From Cerioporus squamosus (lineage: Eukaryota > Basidiomycota > Agaricomycetes > Polyporales > Polyporaceae): 64,000 nt of DNA. The position numbers and the translations under genes were made by a program. Below, piece after piece: positions 16,989-28,272 of the stretch. The DNA lies in NCBI GenBank assembly GCA_022592435.1, contig JABYQS010000017.1, forward strand, positions 1 to 64,000, read 5' to 3'. The stretch's first letter is position 1. Every line of letters starts with the position of its first letter. The notes below the pieces were generated by a model. It ran no database searches, was not told where the DNA came from, and was given only the letters and a program-made list of their open reading frames with translations.

Positions 16989-17034
16989 GTAAGGGAGATT
17001 CGACTGTACGCGTACAGTCGAATCTCCCTTACCC
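16987..17034. repeat. Perfect 48-bp palindrome without a loop
   Basis: Centred between 17010 and 17011; all 24 base pairs match outward from TACG|CGTA. Its right half is the left end of the mariner-like element that follows; its left half is an inverted copy of the same end, cut off where the foldback element begins. Confidence 0.95.
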
Positions 17035-17462
17035 CATACCGATCGGGAAGGGGCCAAAAGTATGGGTTATCGGGGATTATGGGCTTACGGAAAGGAGCGC
17101 CCGTCAAGCGCTCATGGGTTATCCTGCAGGTAGTGTTAGGCGCCTGCTCATGGTAAGCTATCCGACCAGCCGAGAGCACCTAGTCGGGTTGCCGGGGACC
17201 TTTTTCCGTGTGTCCGGACTGATTTAACAAATAATATGGCATCAGAGATTGTAATCCACCTCAATAACTCCCATTCCGGCAGTGATATGCCTGTTAGGTA
17301 AGCAAAGTTATGGGTTATGCCACCCCCAAATGGCTATGGGGTATGGGTTACTGGAAGTTTATGGGTTATCCCCACTGTCCCAACTTCGGGAGGCCAAAAA
17401 TCTATGGGGTATCGGGGATTATGGGTTACTGGATGGTATGGGTTAAGGGGAAGTTGACTGTA
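17013..17462. mobile_element. Tc1/mariner-like MITE
   Basis: Both ends read TACAGTC inward (17013 rightwards; 17462 leftwards), followed by similar sequence up to ACCCCATACC / AACCCATACC, so the inverted repeats span about 28 bp. The outer TA on both sides fits a TA target duplication. The interior carries degenerate repeats of TATGGGTTA and an internal duplication (17052-17089 and 17390-17426) sharing GGCCAAAA and ATCGGGGATTATGGG. No open frame of useful length. Confidence 0.7.
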
Positions 17463-18803
17463 TTCCTAGTGATGAAGTACTACAGACTTTCCAACCTTAA
17501 TGTTGTACCTGCTGTATCTACCGTCACTACACATGCACACGTCTACAGGATGTCATGAATCACCTGTTCGCTGGCTGGTGCAAACCTGTGAGAACTGACG
17601 TGCTCTGCTGGGCCGCTCTCTCTCAGACTACCACTTGACCTGCTTGTCCCGCCGCCCGCCACTCCTTCTCCTTTCCTCTCTGGCGTATTAGTGCACCGCT
17701 GCCCTACTGCGAAAGCGGCACGATACCTTATAGTATGCACGTGGGAGGGACATGCAAGGCGAGCAGCTCTGATTCCTCTGTCATCTAACTAGAGTCCGCA
17801 GTCAGTCTGGGATGTGCGCTGCCCTTTGGGGGACTGGGCGCTAGCGCGGTCTCAGCCTGACTAAAACTTGCCTCCTCCTCCTCCTCCTCCCAGTGAGACC
17901 CGATTTGTTACATTTGAGCGTTCCGGTTGCATTTTGCGATGATCTCACAAGTTTGTCGGCGCTTCGATGATGTGGGACCTCGCCCGTTTGGGCAGGCGCC
18001 CTGCTCGTTTCGGACAACCTACTTTGTAACCTCCATCCTCGCGCATTGATATGTCATCAGTAAAACCCCGAATTTATTAGTGAACTTAGCTTATCTTAGG
18101 ACGACTTAGGAGGCCAATAAGAGCCCAAAGATCGGCGCTTATAGGCGCCAAACACGCGTGGCTGTGCACTCCCAAGTGGCCCCAAGGCTGGTCTTGTTCC
18201 TCACCTTGTTTCTTGCTCAAATCATGTCCAGTTTCAGTGAAACTTCCAAGGTGCATGCACTGCATGCCCACGTACACTCCCTCCGAGTTTCAGACAGAAT
18301 GGTTTATGTCACGCGGAGATATTGCGGGTGCCAGAACCTGCTAATATCAGCTAAGATGCTTAAGTATGCTAGTAAATTCGGCCATTTACTGATGGTCCAG
18401 CACGGCATAACTGTACACGAGAGAGTGGCAGTTCATGAAATTCCTGTGAAAAGGCCGGTTTGTGAAAAATGAAGAACTTGTTCATGAGACAACTTAAACC
18501 GTCAGACGAAGAGAGTTCATGAACTGAGAAAATCTGAGATAGCCTGAGGCCAATATAGCCATACAAGGATACGGATGACGCACAGACGCGACACATTGTC
18601 TGGCCATATTGGGGCATTTTGGGCGCATTCGGGACGTTGGGGCGCGGATACATGTTATGGGGCTGGCAGTTCTGCTCGCGGTAGATATACTGGGTCGTGG
18701 ACGACAGTTCCATTGCAGCTCATACTATGCAGTGGGGTACATATATACATGGGCAGTACCAGGACAGTATACAGGAGATCAGAGTGGGCAGGCGACGACG
18801 TAC
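17463..18803. other. Intergenic region
   Basis: No gene recognised. Includes a short trinucleotide repeat at 17871-17890 and AT-rich stretches around 18350-18500 with several copies of GTTCATGA-like words. Confidence 0.5.
17871..17890. repeat. CCT trinucleotide microsatellite
   Basis: Six uninterrupted CCT units plus two bases in intergenic DNA. Confidence 0.95.
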
Positions 18804-19109
18804 TTACCCCATCCACAGCACAGAGACTTCTGGGCAATCTGCAGCCTGGAGTGGGGCTCGTGAGCACCGGCGCGACAAAACATCAGTGTCCATGAGGATG
18901 GGTCTCTCGAGACCGCAAGACTCACCTGTGTGGCCACCAAAGACCTGGAAATCGTCAAAGTCCGCGGCCTGCAATGGGCGGACTCCGGGCGAACATGCAG
19001 GAAGAGGGGAAGGAACAACTAGAGGATGGCGAGGGGCAGGAGGTTTTTGAATGGAAAAGTCAACCGTGAGAACAGGAAAAGGCCTGGAAACAGCCACGAC
19101 TCCGGCCAT
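18804..19109 (-). CDS. Possible small hypothetical gene (N-terminal exon)
   Basis: Minus-strand frame from ATG at 19109 encodes about 61 residues (MAGVVAVSRPFPVLTVDFS...) and then meets a good donor (GTGAGTC at 18925). A continuation with the family's usual intron structure can be imagined, but I cannot define the remaining exons or a stop with confidence. No homology recognised; the overlapping frame 19019-19351 is an alternative. Treat as a weak candidate. Confidence 0.2.
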   Translation of the reverse strand: MAGVVAVSRPFPVLTVDFSIQKPPAPRHPLVVPSPLPACSPGVRPLQAADFDDFQVFGGHTGESCGLERPILMDTDVLSRRCSRAPLQAADCPEVSVLWMG

Positions 19110-19632
19110 GGTCCCGGTGTCTGCGCTTCAAGTCGGCCCGGTCTATTAGCAAGATTCACCAGATGTAAGCGAGCATAAGCGGAGGACCGAAAGATCAGCT
19201 CCGGGCATCCCAGATTGCCGACAAAGATGACGAATTTTCGTGAATCGATGTCTTGAATCCTCTTCAAATAAATCCTGTCCATGAATTGTCTTAAAACACC
19301 AGTTGGCCGTGTAGTCAACACATCCCTCGTCGCAATATAGCTCGCGCGCATGGCGTACTCGCAAGAATATCGGCGGCAGACAGCATCTGCGACAAGTTAC
19401 GCCATTGCGCTCGCATAAGTACGGCTACGCGGCGACATCGCTAGTACCGTGTCTTTCCGCTGTCTCTTGCTCAACCTCTCTGACTCACAGCCTCTGGCGC
19501 TGACGACGTCTGCTACCACCTTTTAGATCTGCACCTGTTCTCATATTCCAAGTGAGGTCTACGACAGTCTGCATTATCTTGCCACTGCTAGACAGTCTAC
19601 CCTCCCGTACCACCGCCGGACCGAGAAAGTGT
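19110..19632. other. Intergenic region
   Basis: Nothing recognised beyond a weak minus-strand frame continuing to 19351. Confidence 0.4.
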
Positions 19633-19956
19633 CTAATACGCCTTCTTGCCCTGCGCGAGCTGTAGGTGCGCGCTGTGCTCGTGGAAGGGGTTGAACTTGG
19701 ACAGGGACATGTCGCGCCAGAGGTCAGGCATGAGGAACGCGTATGTTTCGTGAATTGTGAGAATTCGCCAGTCCGCCCGCACCAGACCCAGAGGTGCCAG
19801 AATACTTACGACAGCGGTCGCCTTCAACAAGGTACTCTGGACTGCGTGTAGCAATCCTCGATACCTGAAAGCTGGAGGAGACGCTTGCACGCCGATGTCG
19901 CAACGAGACCGGTGCCACGGGGGCAGGGAGGAGACGGTACATGACGGAACTATCAA
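19633..19956 (-). CDS. Possible small protein, C-terminus well formed
   Basis: A minus-strand frame ends with a protein-like tail (ETYAFLMPDLWRDMSLSKF, then PFHEHSAHLQLAQGKKAY and stop at 19633). Upstream, an ATG near 19942 in another frame opens a basic, Ser/Arg-rich stretch like a mitochondrial presequence (MYRLLPAPVAPVSLRHRR), which a splice might join to this tail. I could not find a convincing junction. It is not recognised as a known family. Confidence 0.25.
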   Translation of the reverse strand: MIVPSCTVSSLPPWHRSRCDIGVQASPPAFRYRGLLHAVQSTLLKATAVVSILAPLGLVRADWRILTIHETYAFLMPDLWRDMSLSKFNPFHEHSAHLQLAQGKKAY

Positions 19957-20595
19957 CCTTGCCGGCTAACTCTCGTGGGCACAGTGAGGGTTCGCGGAGA
20001 TTTGCACCCCAGGAGCCTCTTCGGACGCGGGACGACGGAGAGCTTTTGGCGAGGACGATGGCTCCGCGGATAACGGTCGCGACTTCCTTGGAGTTCCTTC
20101 GCAAGTTGGCGTACTTAACCGATGTGACCGTCCGAAGTCACAGATGGTGACAAATGGAGGAGTCGTCTGGGTCGGTGTTCGCGGTGAATCCCAGTCAACG
20201 TCCCAGCGATGTCCCACTTGTGTCCGGACTTTCGTCAACTCGATGGGCTACTGATTGAAACTCTATGAAACTCTATGAATGAGGTTAGCCTTCTGACTCT
20301 GTCTCTCGTACGCACGCGCTTGTAGATGCCATGCGACTTGCTACCAATGCTCTTAGACTTCACAGACAAGAGATATGTCGCCTTGCAAGCTTAGCAATTC
20401 TTGCCGGGGAGTGACGACAATGCTCTTAGTACCTCCGCTGAATATGCAGCCTTTCGCAATTCCCGTACCTACAATGACGCATTGCCCCGTACCCTCCGAG
20501 TGCCGTATAGGGACGTCGGCGAGAGAACCCATGAAAAGTTCACACTGCGGAAGCGTCGCGCATCATGCCTTCAGTGGCATAGAGACAGAGGAAAG

Positions 20596-21547
20596 TTATA
20601 CCAATCGTTTTACCTCCCTGGCTTTCTCCTCTACGACCTCCTTGACCTCCTCCACCGTCTCCTCTCCGACCGACTTCGCCACCTGGGCCGACTCCTCAGC
20701 ATTTCGAAGCACCTCCTGCGCCCGAGCCACGGGGACCTGTCGCCAGCCAAGCGTCTCCCGCAGCTTCAGGCCAGTCGCCTCCTCCACCTTTCCAACAAGG
20801 GTTGCGACGCCCTCCGAGAACGTTTCGCGCCCATTTTGCGTTGCATCCTTGACGCGTTCCCACGTCATCGCGCTGTGCGCCTTCGCGATCTCGTGCTTCT
20901 CCGCGAGGGTCGGGAAGTGCGCCTCTTCGAGCGAGCCGAGGTAGGACGACACGTTGTGCGAGGTCTTGGGGAGGAAGTGGTTCAGGGAGAGGATGAACAA
21001 CGCAGGAGGGAGTGTGAGTCGCCAGAAGATGCGGTTGCGGGCAAGGACGGAGCCGGTGAGGGTCGCGACACCGACGTAGAGGATGCCAGGAGTGAGGGGC
21101 TCGTCGGGGGCAACGAGCGACTTGACTCTATCTAGAAATAGGCAGGAGCTGTATGAGCGCATCGATTGGTGGATGAAGAGGTGTACAACGCACTTTCCAC
21201 TGCCTGCTCTACGCCAATCCATCGTGACACCACTCCCTGCACTCTAGCGTGTGCGTCGAGGTACGTATCCGTCAGCGCGCGGCGTGCAACGCCAATCTGC
21301 TTCTCTAGTTCGGATGGCGTCTCCACCAAAACGACCTCCGGTTCTGGGGCTGGGTAGATGGGCAGCTGGTAGTCACCTCCTTGTCAGGACGAGGAGGACA
21401 TACAGTGTCAGGAAACGCACCTTGTCGCGTGCCTCATGCACGCCGACCGCTACCGCAGCGACCGCAAAGCCCCTCCTGCTCTGTTCAGACGTTCAGAATG
21501 CGACTTCCGCAGCTTGGGCAGAGACATACCGCGAGTAGCCTGAGCAT
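20596..21547 (-). CDS. MICOS complex subunit, apolipoprotein O-like (Mic26/Mic27)
   Basis: Inner-membrane protein of mitochondrial cristae junctions; relatives bind cardiolipin and tune Mic10 assembly (family knowledge). Exons (minus): 21547-21530, 21480-21421, 21365-21194, 21131-20596; 786 nt, 261 aa, phases consistent. The first exon has only six codons (MLRLLA) and continues into a basic, Arg-containing N-terminus typical of mitochondrial import. Conserved segments: LPIYPAPEPEVVLVE, LEKQIGVARR, then two hydrophobic helices around LTPGILYVGVATLTGSVL and WRLTLPPALFILSLNHFLP, and a long acidic coiled-coil tail rich in EEV repeats. Choosing between Mic26 and Mic27 is not possible from sequence alone. 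Confidence 0.85.
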
Positions 21548-22993
21548 CGAGTGTGATAGTTTGCAAGTCCGTCATATTAGACGCGCATGATGCTTGCGGT
21601 GCAGTTCGGAGTATGCCGGAGCAACACCCGAGGCCGTATACGGAAGCTCCAGTATACCAGATTTTCTAACCCTTCTCAAGCTCTTCTGCACCATCACCAT
21701 CGGCGTGACCGCCACCCTCACTTCATGAGAAGTATAACTTGAACTCAGCAGCTTCTGTGTGTCTTACGTCGAAACCTCCTCTGAATTGGCCGTACCTTAT
21801 GAAGTTGAACTTATCAATCGACTCCCGGACTGGCCTGCTGCTGGAGACTCAGAGTACCCTCCACGAATACGCGTTTTGCGCCTGGCGAGGAAGTGAACTG
21901 ACTGGTGATGCGGGGCATGTCCAGCGATACGCGTTTGCCAGAGACGTTGCTCAGAGTCAAGGCACAGGAACCTGGACGTCACGAGGCTGGTCTTCTGTGG
22001 TCGGCGCAGCTGCGAATTATGCATCTCAATCCTCCGCACACGCCGCTCTTCTATCCAATTTTCCTCGTAACTTGCACACCCGCTCATTGGCTCGTTTTTG
22101 CCCAAATTCGCCGCGGTATCGTTCCTCCCGCTGCGCCGCTCAAGGCCCGACAGGAAGACTTCTCTGCGCCTGTGTTCCTTGTACCAGGCGTGCACCATGC
22201 AGTGCTCACATGCGCCGACCTTCCCCGCCCAGGGAGGCGGATGCCATCCCTGCGGCTGCGCCGCTCGGGACGACCATCGCCGTCCACCAGAACGACATCG
22301 GCTGTCTAGCTTGTAAGTACACCCGTGGTCCCGACTCTCAAGCTCACTGCCCGATGACAGCATGTCTGCCCACATGCTATGGGTTCTGAGGCTTCCATCT
22401 GCCGACTACCACGGCGGCCCGCGCGCGGGGAGCGTCGCCACACCCATCGCCGCGGTCGGTGCATTCAAAAATACATCGTTCTCTGATATCGAGCCGCGTG
22501 TAGACGTTGTCCTATGGTACAATACGACGGATGATCAGCATCTCCGACCTTCCGATGCTTCCGTCGTCCACCTTCCCATCCTCTTCCACGCTGTACTTGA
22601 CAGACAGAAGACCCAACGTCTCTCCTTGCGTTCTCACAGCGAGAGGATGAGCCACCCACTTTCTCCGCTTCCTGGGCCTTACTATGGGAGCCATCTGTCA
22701 AAGCTCAGCCTACTCCCAAAGTCCCAAACCGCATCGCCGCATCCTGCGCCGCGGTCGACGCATTCGGTGAACCACACGCACACACGATGATCATGCAACC
22801 ATCGAACCATAGGTTCCGATTATCACTATCCTACACTACGATATAACGACAACATTCCTGCATCCACATCCCAACCTGAAAGCGGCCGTCGCAAGAGTCC
22901 TTCACAGTCTCTACAACACTGCATCCCTCTCAGCCCCCGCCCGCTCATGCGGCGACCGCGAGCCGCGCCGTCCTCCAGCTCTCACTCTTGCTC
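21548..22993. other. Intergenic region
   Basis: Promoter of the MICOS gene on the left and 3' flank of the next minus-strand gene on the right. Frames on both strands around 21.8-22.4 kb overlap one another and match nothing I know. Confidence 0.45.
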
Positions 22994-23832
22994 TCAAACC
23001 CCAGCACGTTCCGGCTGCCATCGAGCGGCGCAGCGGGCCACCCCCAGCCCGCGCCGTACGCGCTGCGCCGCCGCCTGCCCTCGACGTCCGCCGGCACGCG
23101 CGTCTTCAAGGCTCAGGCTCAGGCTCGCGTTCGGGGCCTTGCGGCCCGAGCGGCGACGCCGCTGCTGCTGGGCGTCGGCCTTCTTGCCCTGATTCTGGGT
23201 CTGGTTCTGGCCGTCAAGAGGCTTGGGGTTCGTCTCTGGAGAGGAGGACGGGTAGGCGGACGTGGTGGAGGAGGACTTGCGGGTCATGAAGAGAATGTGG
23301 GCGTCGACCTGGGCGCGCTGCGCAGGCGAGAGGCCGGTGGAAGGAGAGGATGCGAGCGCGAGCAGTTCGGTGAGTGCGTACACTCCGGGTATCTTCGATG
23401 CGGGGGGTATATTCGCGTTGGTGCGAGGGTTGAGAGGGGTGAGAGGGGTCATCGGAGCCTGGGAGACTTGGGAGCGTCTAGAGGTGCGTCGTCCGTCAGT
23501 TCCATGTTCGGACCTTCAGCACAAGGCGGCGGAGACGTACCATGACGAGGACGCACATGCGCGGGGAGAGGAGAGACCGAGCGCGTCCGGAGGGCAGGCG
23601 AACGCGATTGCGAGCGCGACTTGGAACGGCGCTGGTCGGGGAGGAGGTATGCGCGGTCATGGAACGACGCAGGCGAAGTTGCGGACGTCGCGGAAGACGT
23701 GGATGAGGTCCGCCGATGCACAGGTACGTACAAGCCCGTCTGGCCTTGGACGGACGTCGCTGAGTCGAGGGAGCGCGCCGCAGATGCGGTCTGAGCCTGG
23801 GAGCGCGGGGAGATGGTGATAGGGCTCGACAT
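22994..23832 (-). CDS. Conserved-looking low-complexity protein of unknown function
   Basis: Two exons (minus): 23832-23557 and 23458-22994, joined by a 98-nt phase-0 intron (donor GTGCGTCC, acceptor CTCCCAG); 741 nt, 246 aa. The N-terminal part is Ser/Thr/Arg-rich (YVPVHRRTSSTSS, RSKSRSQSRSP), suggesting phosphorylation and disorder. The second exon opens with a compact segment (MTPLTPLNPRTNANIPP; GVYALTELLALASSP; LSPAQRAQVDAHILFM) that looks like the conserved core, then a Gln/Arg-rich tail. No catalytic or membrane signature. I do not recognise the family; an RNA- or translation-related adaptor is only a guess. Confidence 0.6.
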
Positions 23833-24742
23833 GGCGAAGGAGTACTTGGTGTGCGAGAAGGTCGTTGAGAAAGTGCTGGCGGTGAGTACTTGTGCTCAAG
23901 AACGAACTCGACGGGGCGGGATGAGGGACTCCTGCACCCCGCGCACGCCAGCTCTTATACGGGAACTGAGCGACTCGGGATGTCGACGTGGCGAGCTCTC
24001 GCGCACGCACGCGCAGTCATCGCCCGCGGCCACGAAGACGCATCCCGCAGTATCCGGATGAGTTGCGTAGGTTCTCGGACGGTGGCGAATGTTCTCGATC
24101 TATCCGCTTTCGGACACCTCTCCCTGTGCCTTGTGGCTGTGCTCATGACTGTCCGGAAATCTCGTATGACTAAGCGCTCACGAACTGCTATGCGTCAGCT
24201 CCAGGTCAGCTCAGCCAAAGCTCAGCTGGGTGGATTGCGAAGACTCGGTGGACGATGACAGGAATGTCGCGCTCGCCGTCCTGGTGCTATGTGCTTATCG
24301 ACCTTTGCGAGAGGGATACAGAGGAGAACACGATGGCCGGCGTCGAGTTCGCAAGAACCTCGGTCACTGTAGTCGTGGATTCCCGGAAACGCACCTGTAC
24401 TGTCCGAAGTTTCAGTCGGTATCCGCCAGTGTCCGTAGGGTGTCCGGATGTGGACGACCGTCCGCAAGTCAGTACCTTCAACGCCCATAGCTGGCCAGAA
24501 AGCTAGTACATTACACTGTGATATACAGATACAAAGCTCGGCACGAGCCAAGGTCTATCAATTGCGCAAGCATGAACCTCAGGCCCACACAGTCCACAAG
24601 AGTCCGTGTATGCAACGTATTCATGATGATGGCTCTCTCCCGACCGACTGCGGCTACAGAAGAGAATGATGCTGATAGTAAGAGAAACAACGGGGCTACC
24701 GGACAGAGAAACAACAGCGACACCAATCAGAGAAACAAACGG
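23833..24742. other. Intergenic region with a 24-bp tandem repeat
   Basis: No gene recognised. AGAGAAACAA recurs at 24681, 24705 and 24729, an exact 24-bp period, ending 5 bp from the stop of the neighbouring transporter gene and so lying in its 3' untranslated region. Confidence 0.6.
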
Positions 24743-27023
24743 CTACAGCTTCGACAAGATCAGCCCAATGACGACGAAGATGATCGTCGACGGCGGCGTC
24801 ACGACGCAGTACGACCAGAAGATAGTCCGGCTGATGAGCCTCTCGAACGCGTCGCCGGACGCGGCCTGCGTGATCTGCGCAAGCGTCAGCGCGGGCGGTG
24901 ACGCGATCAGCAGCACGTTCGACACCACGAACACCGGGCTGTTTGCACACAAAACATATCAGCACACTGTCTTTCCACTTGAGACGAGAGAAGAAAAACA
25001 CGTACTCGTCAAAGACCCTCTGCAAATCGTACTTCGTCGACAGCATCATCAGCGGAAGCAGCACCAGCGGTGTGATGATCATCCGCGACAGAATCGCAAC
25101 GACGACCGTCTTCGTCTCGCCCGGCCGCGCCTCCTTCGACGCGGACGCGCCCAACGCGCGGTCGCTCTTCTTCCCCTTAACCGACTTCATCGAGAACATC
25201 TCCCGCACGCTCTCGAACAGCGACGCCCGCGACGCGCTCCGCTGCGCCTGTCGACTGTGCTCCGGCAGTCGCTCCTCCCGGCCCCTGTTCGCCTTCTCCT
25301 CGGGGTCTGGGGGCGTGTAGAAGTATGCCCCAAGGACGACGAGGGTGATGGGAATGGAGCAGTCGCCCGCAGAGGCGATGGCGTCCTTGACGGGGGGAAG
25401 GTGCTCCTCGAGCGCGTGCTGCAGTGGGCGGATGCAGGCAACGAGGAGCGAGGCGAGGGCGGCCCATAGCGGGACAGTCATAAACTCGCGGAACCCTTGC
25501 CAAGCCTTGTGGGTGCTGCGCTTGAAGCGGCGTGCGCGCGTCTGGAATTTGGAGCATGAGGGTTCAGTGCGTCGCCTGCGACCCGGAGGGAGGTCGCCGT
25601 CATCGTCTTCCTCATCATCCTCGTACTCCGTGGTGGTTCCGGAACTCGTCGCGCCGGCAGCGAGCTGGTCAGCGGATTAGGAGTGTTGGGGAAAGAATAG
25701 AAGAACTTGCGGCCGTTCACTTCCTCCACGGATAGGCTCGGATTCGCCTTTCCCTGCGCTGTACTCTGCGAGTCATCCGAGACAATGGACGGGGTGGAGA
25801 GGTTTTCATGGCGCAGAAGCCGCTCCTCTGCAGCGGACGGGGGGAACGGTACCTCGTCGGGGCTGAGAAGTGGGCTGGCTTCGCCGGCTTCCACAGTCTC
25901 GGCTTCGGCTTGGACGGGTTCCGGATCTGCTTGGGATAGCAGGCGCACACCGTAACTCCAGCGAACCTGAGATATAGATGAGCATGCCGAGATACAGGCC
26001 GGTGTGATTGACCGACTACTTACCACCATGCCTAGCGTCGAATATAGTACAAGGTAAGTCAAGGCGCGACCGACCATCGCGTCCTTGTTGTCGTCTTCAT
26101 CCCACTTCAGTCCGGGTACCGTAACGACAAGACTCTGCATGAGGGCGATGGGAAGTGAGTTCGAGTTCATGAACATGGCCGCGGCTATAGCGAACGATCT
26201 GGCATATGTGCGGTTAGACGAATAATTCGCCTGCAATGATGGACACACACCTTTGTGATCTCTTCAGCCGCATGAGGACGCTGAACACATAGGCAACTAC
26301 CATCGACACCACAGTGGTCAGGATGAAGAACAGGGGTATGATCCATAGCTCGCGCAGTTTCGCTGTCGATTCGCTCAGCGACGAGACTTTTGTGATTTGC
26401 ATGGTAAATGCGTACCTGGTGATAGGAAGAACGCGACCTTGGAGAAGAGTAGGGATGGCGTAAATAGCGAGACATTGAGGCGGTTGAGTTTCTACAGCAA
26501 TCAAGACAGCGTTAGAGTTTGCATAGACAGCGGGACTCTACGGTTATTATGCTAATGTGGCACGATAGCAGGTGCAACAGCGACACGATAAACAGCGCAG
26601 CAGAGAGCGCGCCTGCTGAGCGCATCGGGGCCGCCACCGCGAGGCGGAACTGAACACGCAAGAGTTTCTCACTGCAACTCGCAGACCAGTCGTGACCACC
26701 TTGCGCGACACAGCCGCAACGTACATCACTACGTCGGTCGTCAGACTCCTTCGCACATGCTGCTTAGGCTCTTGTGCCTTCGACGCGTCTGCCCCACACT
26801 TGCCCCACCGCGCAGTCGTCCCTGAAAGGGATAGAACATACCTTCTGCGTCGTCCTATCGAGAACACCTCCATTGGCAAGGATATAGCCTGCTAAACATA
26901 GGAGGAAGACCTCGAGAATAGACTGCAAGCAAGGCGTCAGCGTCCAGGGCGCGCCCAGCAAATCTCGCGCATGCTTACTTCGAAGGTAGTCTTTAGCAGA
27001 GGCCCAATAGGAGTCCCAGCCAT
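24743..27023 (-). CDS. Auxin efflux carrier family transporter (ECM3/YBR287W-like)
   Basis: Membrane transporter of the PIN-like AEC family; fungal members sit in ER/endomembranes and substrates are mostly unknown. Exons (minus): 27023-26979, 26922-26842, 26491-26416, 26362-26251, 26198-26024, 25966-25721, 25664-25006, 24938-24743; 1590 nt, 529 aa. N-terminal half has five helices (LEVFLLCLAGYILANGG; LNRLNVSLFTPSLLF; RELWIIPLFFILTT; AAAMFMNSNSLPIALMQS); a charged cytosolic loop follows; the C-terminal half has MTVPLWAALASLL, CSIPITLVVLGAYF and VSNVLLIASPPALTLAQ. In the loop, 25720-25665 must be skipped: either a 56-nt intron or, since its reading (KFFYSFPNTPN) looks coding, a one-base lesion nearby. 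The intron between exons 2 and 3 (26841-26492) is 350 nt. Confidence 0.88.
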
Positions 27024-28229
27024 GCACCGCGCGTGAAGTCGTTACGAGTATTAAGAAGAGATATGGGGTATGCGGAGACGATGAAGCAAGAGACAGGACG
27101 CAGTGCCGGCGAGTGGAGGGCGGGGAAAAGCGTTGAGGAGGCGAGTGTGCGCAGACGCAGAGCTTGTGTCATAGTTAACGGAGCCTGTGGCGTCTCTCCG
27201 AGGGAGTTATCGCCAGATACGCGCCCAGATCTATGCGCCAAGCGGTCCAGCCCGCTTCGGTGCCTGCCCTCAACGCCGCGTCTGGCCAATGACGTCCGCT
27301 TCCGAGAATCTCCGGCGTAGTCTGATAAGATAACAACGCACGTTCCTGCTCTCGAGATCTCGCCTCCGTCTCTCGAGTCTCGGGCTCATCTCGTCCTCCT
27401 GGCGCGACGTGTGCGGCCGCTGCTGCTGCTCGTAACACCAGATTATTTTTCTCTGACTCCACGCTCCCAAGACCTCCGAGTCGGACACAATGAAGCGGCG
27501 ACCAAGCGGTGCCAAGCGGCTATATACATGCACCGCCATACTGCCAAGTGTCCTCCGCACTCTTGACTCTTCACGAAGCACTCAGTATCGCAATGCGGAT
27601 ACCCTCTGAAGCACTGACATGCCCAGACGTATACCGTTTCCGATGCCTTTGGAGAGCAGCACCCGAACAGGGCGCCCTCGAGGGTGGTATAATGTGAACG
27701 TTCAGGGAGAACTGTCACCGGGTACCACCGCTCGGCTTGTGGGAGGCATGAAAGGGTCCATTCGGCGTTGCATGCCCCGCATGTAAGTGGAATCACGAAG
27801 CAATGAGGAAGACTATAAGTCCAAGGCTACGTGGACCATCAGGTCGAGAGCTTCGCGCTCGAGGCGCGGTGTTTGAAAGAAACGTCTTGGCGGAGTGGCT
27901 AAACGGTGAACGCAGTGCCCTACGAGGAAAAGCCGCTGGAGGATGTTACGGTTGCACTGGCAAAAGAAAGCATCCTTTTCCGGGGTTAGTAAATGCATAT
28001 AAATCGTATTGCTGAAATAAGTTTTGCTATCCTAAAAAACATTGCACATAACCCCCTTACACTTGCCACACATAGTCTTAAGCCTTCCAAACCGCCCTAA
28101 ACGAGACGTTCCTTGAGGCTTTATCGTCTCGTAAACTAAATATCCTCACCTGGCGGAATCAAGCAACGTTACCATTTTGCCAGGATTTCAGCAGGGCGGA
28201 AAGGATGCGTCCGTTGCAGTGGTGGATCG
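27024..28229. other. Intergenic region
   Basis: Promoter of the transporter gene at the left. Nothing else recognised; a tRNA-like A-box near 27888 has no matching B-box (see rejected items). Confidence 0.5.
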
Positions 28230-28272
28230 TCTCACGCACACTCGTCATCCTTGACCCGCACGCCCACGAGAG

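Noticed and set aside
16877..17179. Frame shared by both arms of the foldback element (THDVRTKIPEARKCMG...).
   Set aside because: Present only because the arms are duplicates; no start in the arm proper and no homology.
17310..17455. Telomere-like repeats suggested by TATGGGTTA words.
   Set aside because: Not tandem TTAGGG, and the words are confined to the mariner-like element.
27884..27990. tRNA-like segment (TGGCGGAGTGG resembles an A-box).
   Set aside because: No B-box of the GGTTCGA type follows at the right distance and no cloverleaf can be drawn.
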